DNA from: Phlegmacium glaucopus
Taxonomy: Eukaryota; Basidiomycota; Agaricomycetes; Agaricales; Cortinariaceae
NCBI GenBank assembly: GCA_015039465.1
Contig: MU130696.1
Coordinates: 62,001-126,000 of the forward strand
DNA: 64,000 nt
Direction of reading: 5' to 3'
Made by a program: the position numbers and the translations under genes. The notes beneath the pieces are model-generated. The model worked only from the letters and a program-made list of their open reading frames with translations. It had not been told where the DNA came from and searched no databases. Below, piece after piece: positions 58,510-64,000 of this stretch. The number at the start of each line of letters is the position of its first letter. Position 1 is the stretch's first letter.

Positions 58510-59750
58510 ATGGACAGTCGACGGCGCGGTATGCCAGCACGACCTGCTTCCTCAGAAGGTATGTTGCTGTGCGATCAATGAAAGTACTCGCCAAGTGGTT
58601 TACTCCGATTCACCAGAGGTGGAGTGTTGGTCACATGCCGCAGAATCACTTAGAATCCTCTCAAGCATTTACGCCAGCTCCAAGACTGTGGATACTATAG
58701 GTCGCGTCAATAGATTAATATCTACATGGCCAACCGATGATACGGTTCCCGCTGAAGGTCTGGGCTATCTGCAAGGTGTGCAAGGGAAGCTAACGTCGGG
58801 TCTTACGGATATCATGAATTCAGCCAACCAAGAAGCCAAGTAGGTTCATAAATCTTAGAGTTCATATGAAAGGCGTCAATGATTATCTATTCAGAGCTAT
58901 TGATGATGCTATCGAACGGGTTGGCGTTCTAATAGCGTTGCGCAAAGCACCGGAATCTTTACCACCACGTAGGTTTGACTTTTGTCACAACGATAACTAT
59001 AATAGTCACATGGTGTCCTCAGCTGAGAAAAGAAATAAGCGCCCAAGGGCCCCATCTCCGTCTGGCACCCCCATCCCCGTTCCTTCTGCAATAGCCAATA
59101 GCCGTTCTGTCTCAATAACTTTGCCGCCACGAACAAACTCTGTAGGACCCACCACTCACTCTCGTGAGTCGAGGGCAAAAAAGGATACGTCGGTTAAACA
59201 ACTTCAGCCAGGGAGAAAAGTGGTATTCCATCAACCTAAGCCCGCTGACGGGGCCGACAGCGCATGGATTCTGGCGGTGGTTGTTAAATACGTTGGTCCA
59301 GACAAACACGGTGGCAAGTACGAGGTGCAGGATGCAGAGCCCCAGGACGATGGCAAACCTGGCCCGTAAGTCTAAACCACAATTGTTTCTCAAATCGGTT
59401 GACATCGGACATAGGATATACAAGACCACCCTTAAGGCAATCCTACCACTCCCAGATCCCGATGCACCAGTCGGAAGCCCGGCACATCTAAATGTTTATC
59501 CTGAATTCCCCGTTGGATCTACTGTCATGGCCCTATATCCTGATACAAGTTGTTTCTACCGTGCAGAAGTGATCGCAACACCCGACCGAGTAGGCACCCA
59601 TCCGGATTTTTTGTCATTGAACATTCTAAAGCTCATCTTTAGGCGGGCACTGCTTCCTCAAAATACGTCCCTGCTTACAAAGTCAAGTTCGAAGACGACG
59701 AAGGCATGGAACACTCGGTATCTGCCTTCTGGGTCGTTGAATTTCCTTGA
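58510..59750 (+). CDS. sgf29: SAGA-associated factor 29 (SGF29), tandem Tudor
   Basis: Reads H3K4me2/3 through a double Tudor domain and recruits SAGA acetyltransferase. Six exons: 58510-58558, 58617-58839, 58895-58968, 59023-59365, 59415-59589, 59643-59750; 323 residues. The N-terminus is helical (VECWSHAAESLRILSSIYAS, RVNRLISTWP, SGLTDIMNSANQEAKAIDD). A Ser/Pro-rich hinge follows (KRPRAPSPSGTPIPVPS). The SGF29_C domain has LQPGRKVVFHQPKPADGADS, WILAVVVKYVG, GKYEVQDAEP, STVMALYPDTSCFYRAEVIA and KVKFEDDEGMEHSVSAFWVV. Aromatic cage candidates are in the second Tudor (Tyr and Phe of YPDTSCFYRAEV). The GTGG-type start context was not used; the 58510 ATG is the first that leads into the helical domain. 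Confidence 0.93.
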
Positions 59751-60142
59751 TATTTCTTTTCGAATATATGCACTTGAGAAATTACTTCCTTTTCTAGTTG
59801 GATTTGGGCTAGAAGTTTTTTTTCCATCTAATTTTCTGAATCTCATTTATTTTGTTGTGTATTTCAATGTTTCGTTTTAGTACGTAGGATTCAAGCTATG
59901 AGGAGTTGGTTCTACAAGGCACCGTATAGGATTAGTCGAATAAATAAATGTCAAATATCGCAAACATCTATCCCTAACAAATAACGATTATATCAGTGGC
60001 AAGTAATGCACAAGACATAAAGAGCTGCATTATACAAAGTGGCAATGGTTCAAGTCAAGACGTACATCATTACGTCCGCAGACGCTCTATAGATATCTAA
60101 ATAATCGAAAAATCAATCAAGACTGCAACTCCCAGACGCCTT
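59751..60142. other. Convergent 3' region of SGF29 and SCM3-like gene
   Basis: AT-rich shared 3' flank with no gene. Confidence 0.4.
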
Positions 60143-63102
60143 TCAAGTCGACTTCCGCCTTCTTTGCGAGTTCTGTCCACGTTTCATGCCTTTCGGCGAT
60201 CCAATGTTCGGTCCAGGAGTTCTACCTCTCGAATAAGATTTCCCATCTCTACCGTTTCCACAACCCAAAGGATCCTCTGAGCTAGGTTCTGAGGCTGGCG
60301 TTTCCGCTCTAGCTTTCCCCTTCCCTTCCGCTGGCTTTGTAGTGTTCTGTCGTCCTTTTTCTCTAACAGCCTCGCGCCTCGAGGAAGAAATATTAGATGG
60401 ACTAGAAGTTAGATCACGGCCTCCGTCACCATCACCCGACTCGTCGTCGATTTTGAACGATACTCGTCTCCCTCGGGAACGACTTCTGGCCATAGATGAT
60501 TTCCGTGGTCCTTGTGAGGACTTCTCAGGTGAAGATGCCGATTCGGGCGACTCTGGAGGTAAAGTTGCATGAGATAGATTAGGATCGTATGAATAAGGAT
60601 ATGGGTGTGGGCGATAACTCGGTGTGTTGAAAATGGAGTTAGCCCGTATAGATTGATGTCGTCGAGATGGGGTATATGGGACAGAAGGGGAATCGTGAGG
60701 GGGTGTCCATGGTGTACCAACCAGTGCCGAGAGTTGTTGCATCGCTTGCGTGATTATGAACTGGGCACGTGGGTCGGGTAAGGGTGGGGCGAACATCTCG
60801 GGTGGTCGTGGATGTTGCCGTTGTTGCTTTCGGTAAGATTGATGAGGAGGATAAGGATAATGATGAGGGAACTGGAAGTTATTGTAGTGCGATCGGGTAG
60901 GTTTGCAGCTGTACCCTCGTTCGCTGTCAGGACTGTTTCCTGACTCTGAACCAGAACTGGATACACTTGACTCTGGTCGTCTTCGTGATCGTGAAGATGA
61001 TTGCCGTTTCGATCTTGGTTTGGCAAGTTTTTTCTCTACAGTGTCCAGATTCTCAATAATATGCGTGTTGATGAAAGTAAGAACTTTAACTCACCAGAAA
61101 TCATGTAGAAAGTCGATGCTTGATTCTCGTGGTAAGGGAGGTCATCAGAAAAAGACGTTCTTCTAGGAGTAAAATGTCTCTCGGGTTTCTCTTCTCTCTG
61201 CATGACCGAGGTTTCGACAGCAAAGACGGCTCCAGAGTCGGAGGAAACACGCTTTCTCTTTCGAGGCTTTAATGATTGGCGCCCTAACGTGTTGAGCGTG
61301 ATACCCCCTGAGAAAGAACCACTTGGACTAGGACTTCGTGAGCCCTCTCGCAGAGTTTCATGTTGACTACCCTTGCGATTGTTGACTAGATGTGGTTTTG
61401 AAGGTGACATCGAAGATGATCGTCTTTCATCTATTCGGGGAGGCGAGTCAACTTGAGAAGGAAGCACCGCGAGAGGGTCTCCGGTGTGAGCCTTATTTTC
61501 GCTGTTGCTGCGTCGACGTCGCTCTTTGACCTTGTTGGTAGCAAAGACCTTCCCACCTTCAGAAGTAGCCGCCTTGGCGGTGATTACAGCTTCAAAAAGC
61601 CCATCTGTTTTAGCTTTTGCCTTTCCCTTGTCTATGGCCTTCGGAAGATTCGGGACCTTGAACACATCTGTTTCCTGCCCTTCGTTCAGGTCGAAATTCT
61701 GTTTTTCCGTCTTGAATTTTCCAAGGCCAGTGGACTTGCGCGGTGTCAACAAAACGTATGGCTTAACGCTGGGCGTCCGAACATTGCTGGTCGAAATGCG
61801 GTTATTTGGTGATCTATGTGATGTGGAATCGTTCCTTGCAGGTTTTTTGACTTTTAGAACCTGTGTAAGGTCCAGGCGAGGTCCGGGCGTATTTCCAAGA
61901 GCAGTCCTAATGCTCGAGGGTTTCGGAGATAGGGGCACGGATGCAACCCTCTGGGCCAGCGTTTCACTAGATGGGATCTTCTGCATCGGAGGTGAAAGCG
62001 GAGAAGAGACATGGACGAAACGATTCTCGGATGGTGTGACAGGTAGCAGATGAGATAGAGGAGGCGTATGTAGTTGCTCTTGATGGGTTTGAGAGTTGTT
62101 TTCTACTTGTAAATTCGGCTTCAGCATCTGCCTAGATTTCGAAGGAGATACTGTTGGTCCGTCAATGATTTCTATGTCGCTGTCATTATCTTCATTCTGG
62201 AGTACAGGGTAGACAACGCTGGATTCGTCTATATCCCAATTATCCAGCTCGTCCTCCGAATCCACATAGAACGCAGTTTGAGAACCGGGATATGTCCCAG
62301 AAGCATCGGCGGCATCGTTGGGCGAAGAAAGATCTAGATCTTTGGAGTCGGCGGCACTCTCGTCCTCTACTTCGGAGTCCTGGTTCGGGGTGTTTGGAGA
62401 GGAATAATCGTCCTCCTCAACGTCGCTCCCACAAAGCTGCTTTCTCCTCCGTTCCGCTTCTAGGAACGCACGAAGATCTTCTGCATCAGCTGAATCCATC
62501 GCGGTCACTGGTGGCACAGGCCTCAGTCTCAACCCTATTTCACTGTGTTCCGCGTTGTCTATCTCCGACGTCGCGTCTGCAAAAGCATCCAGCTCGTCCG
62601 TATCATATTCGTCTTCTTCATCCACGTCAGTGCCTTCATCAGCCATAGCATCCCCAGTCACTGGCGCTGCAATGGCGCCAAAGTTAACTTTACGAGAGTT
62701 TCGGATAAACCCTCTATCTTGCGTGATCTTGCCTGTTCTGATGTCCACGATATCGTCTTCATCTAATCGTCTAGTGTAACGTTCCGCAAGGCTGGACCAG
62801 ACATCTAGTAAACGGAGTTTAGATGCCTCCCGTTCCCTTTGAACACCCGCAGGAGATTGTGGACGTGAGGTCGAGGAATAAGACGTGTCATGGGGTGCTC
62901 GATGGGTTGAAACTAGACGCTGTCTTTTCACAGGGGGTGCAGCATCAGGCAATCTGTTATTATATGCATGCGAAAAGAGAGACGGTCTAGGGGATGGCGA
63001 CGCGGATGGCGTGATTAAAGGAGGTTTTGCTGGAGACTTTTTGGGAGGATCCATAGAAGTAGACGAAGCAGAAGGGAACCCTTTACTGAAAACGATGGAC
63101 AT
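60143..63102 (-). CDS. scm3: Scm3/HJURP-type CENP-A histone chaperone
   Basis: Deposits the centromeric H3 variant CENP-A at centromeres. Two exons, 63102-61095 and 61035-60143; 966 residues, joined in phase through a 59-nt intron. The Scm3 domain lies at residues ~97-131: LRLLDVWSSLAERYTRRLDE then DDIVDIRTGKITQDRG, matching the CENP-A-binding signature of an alpha helix followed by the D-I/L-x-TG-x-I-x-x-x-x-G turn. The rest is acidic (DVDEEDEYDTDELDAF), Ser/Pro-rich and poorly ordered. Near residue 750 is a second conserved block, DPRAQFIITQAMQQLSALVG. The C-terminus is basic (GMKRGQNSQRRRKST), suited to DNA binding or nuclear import. It is much larger than budding-yeast Scm3. Family assignment rests mostly on the N-terminal signature. 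Confidence 0.82.
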
Positions 63103-63668
63103 TGCTAGCTACGGTGCTGCAAGCCGCAGCTATAGTTGCATTCACAGTTCAGTTGATGACGCTTACTAACTGAGCACAGCCACCCAAGAATTCGCTACTC
63201 TATATGAATTAGGGATTATCAAAATCTCATCAGTGTAAATCTGAATGCATAGATAGCCGTTTGGGACACTTTGTCGTACACTTTCAGTCGAACATTTTCC
63301 AGAGCCTTGGAGCAGCTTTTTTGCCATTTCACCGTCGCGCCTCTTTCGACACGTCCAGTCACAGCGTGACATACGTGCAGAGTGACATTCACAAAGGATC
63401 AGTCTCCAAATTTCTTCCATATTTTGCAGGTGCATTTTGACATATAGATCGTTCACTTTTAAAATGTATCTTTTGCTCATCATCTAGTGTTCTCATACTC
63501 GAAAGATTATTATAATCTGATATGTTTTATCATGAGCCTGGCCCAAAATGCGCCTCACAGGCAACTCACAGGTGAAACGTTTCCGAAATAGACTTCGGAA
63601 ATTTATATGACTTTTTTCGCACAAAAGTAGTGGTGATTAAGTGATTGGCACCATATGGTGTTCAAACC
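63103..63668. other. Intergenic, no supported gene
   Basis: Upstream flank of the SCM3-like gene. A minus-strand open frame (63166-63483) has no recognisable features. Confidence 0.35.
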
Positions 63669-64000
63669 TCAGCATTCTGTGGCAGGGGTGTCCTTAGTTA
63701 AATGCGCGTCCATCGATGCTTGACTATCATGAAGCAACCTCTCTTCCGCGGCAGAAAGAGTGAATATTTTGTTTATTACGTTGGCACACCATCGCCTGAC
63801 CTTACGGGAATGGTGAGTATCAAAACGACGATCTTGAAGAGCGGCTAACTGGTTGAAATACATGTTCACGCTCACCGAAGTCGTAGATGAAGATAGAGTA
63901 AATTCCAACCACTGGAGATAGACAGTTCAAAACTTCCGAGTTCCACGTATGATAAGAGCGGCATACCAGGTATGATTCCGTAGGAAATCAAACGCGAATA
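63669..64000 (-). CDS. C-terminal end of an unidentified gene, cut by the window end
   Basis: A minus-strand open frame ends at 63669 (…SMDAHLTKDTPATEC). Candidate introns near 63960-63910 and 63879-63837 would give FIYDFDRRFDTHHSRKVRRW, followed by CANVINKIFTLSAAEERLLH. I do not recognise the family, and too little is present to choose between splice forms. Confidence 0.35.

Overview
This window is nuclear DNA of a filamentous basidiomycete, most likely an Agaricomycete; the genus cannot be told. Genes are dense, on both strands, and split by many short GT-AG introns, mostly about 45-65 nt. Several families are typical of or expanded in mushrooms: a DUF6534-type membrane protein, a MATH-BTB protein, a Zn2Cys6 regulator with the GPPNLYLRRLQ linker, and a divergent HGDIARRN kinase. 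I rebuilt exons by hand from splice sites, reading frame and family conservation. Exact junctions are given where worked out; otherwise only the gene span is given.

Layout. 1-10.2 kb: minus-strand run of phospholipase D1 (cut by the window edge), a fumarate-reductase-like flavoprotein, the SUMO E1 subunit AOS1 and an XlnR-like regulator, with a 214-bp inverted-repeat element upstream of AOS1. 10.4-14.2 kb: mitochondrial PPR-like protein and a divergent GRASP Golgi protein. 15.4-22.4 kb: accessory region with a MATH-BTB gene, a truncated RasGEF N-terminus, a divergent kinase and a DUF6534 gene; two copies of a ~135-bp repeat bracket the truncated gene and the kinase. 23.8-28.1 kb: Prp24/SART3-like U6 snRNP factor. 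29-32 kb: F-box protein and short-chain dehydrogenase. 32.8-39.4 kb: KRE6 glucan synthesis protein and a Ulp2/SENP6-7 SUMO protease. 39.7-45.5 kb: mitochondrial ribosomal protein uL6m, Arc1/AIMP1-type tRNA-binding cofactor, an isopenicillin-N-synthase-like dioxygenase and a histone-fold protein. 46.2-63.1 kb: DHR1/DHX37 helicase, SEN1 helicase, translin, SGF29 and an Scm3/HJURP CENP-A chaperone. A gene end of unknown family is cut by the right edge.

Most genes are core eukaryotic functions: SUMO activation and removal, splicing, ribosome assembly, transcription termination, SAGA chromatin reading and centromere identity. They are not an operon-like system. The structurally unusual places are the repeat-bracketed 17.7-20.8 kb segment, the 13-bp spacing between two same-strand genes near 1.85 kb, the inverted-repeat element before AOS1, and a nested palindrome in the SEN1-translin intergenic region. 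I found no tRNA, rRNA, CRISPR array or complete transposase.
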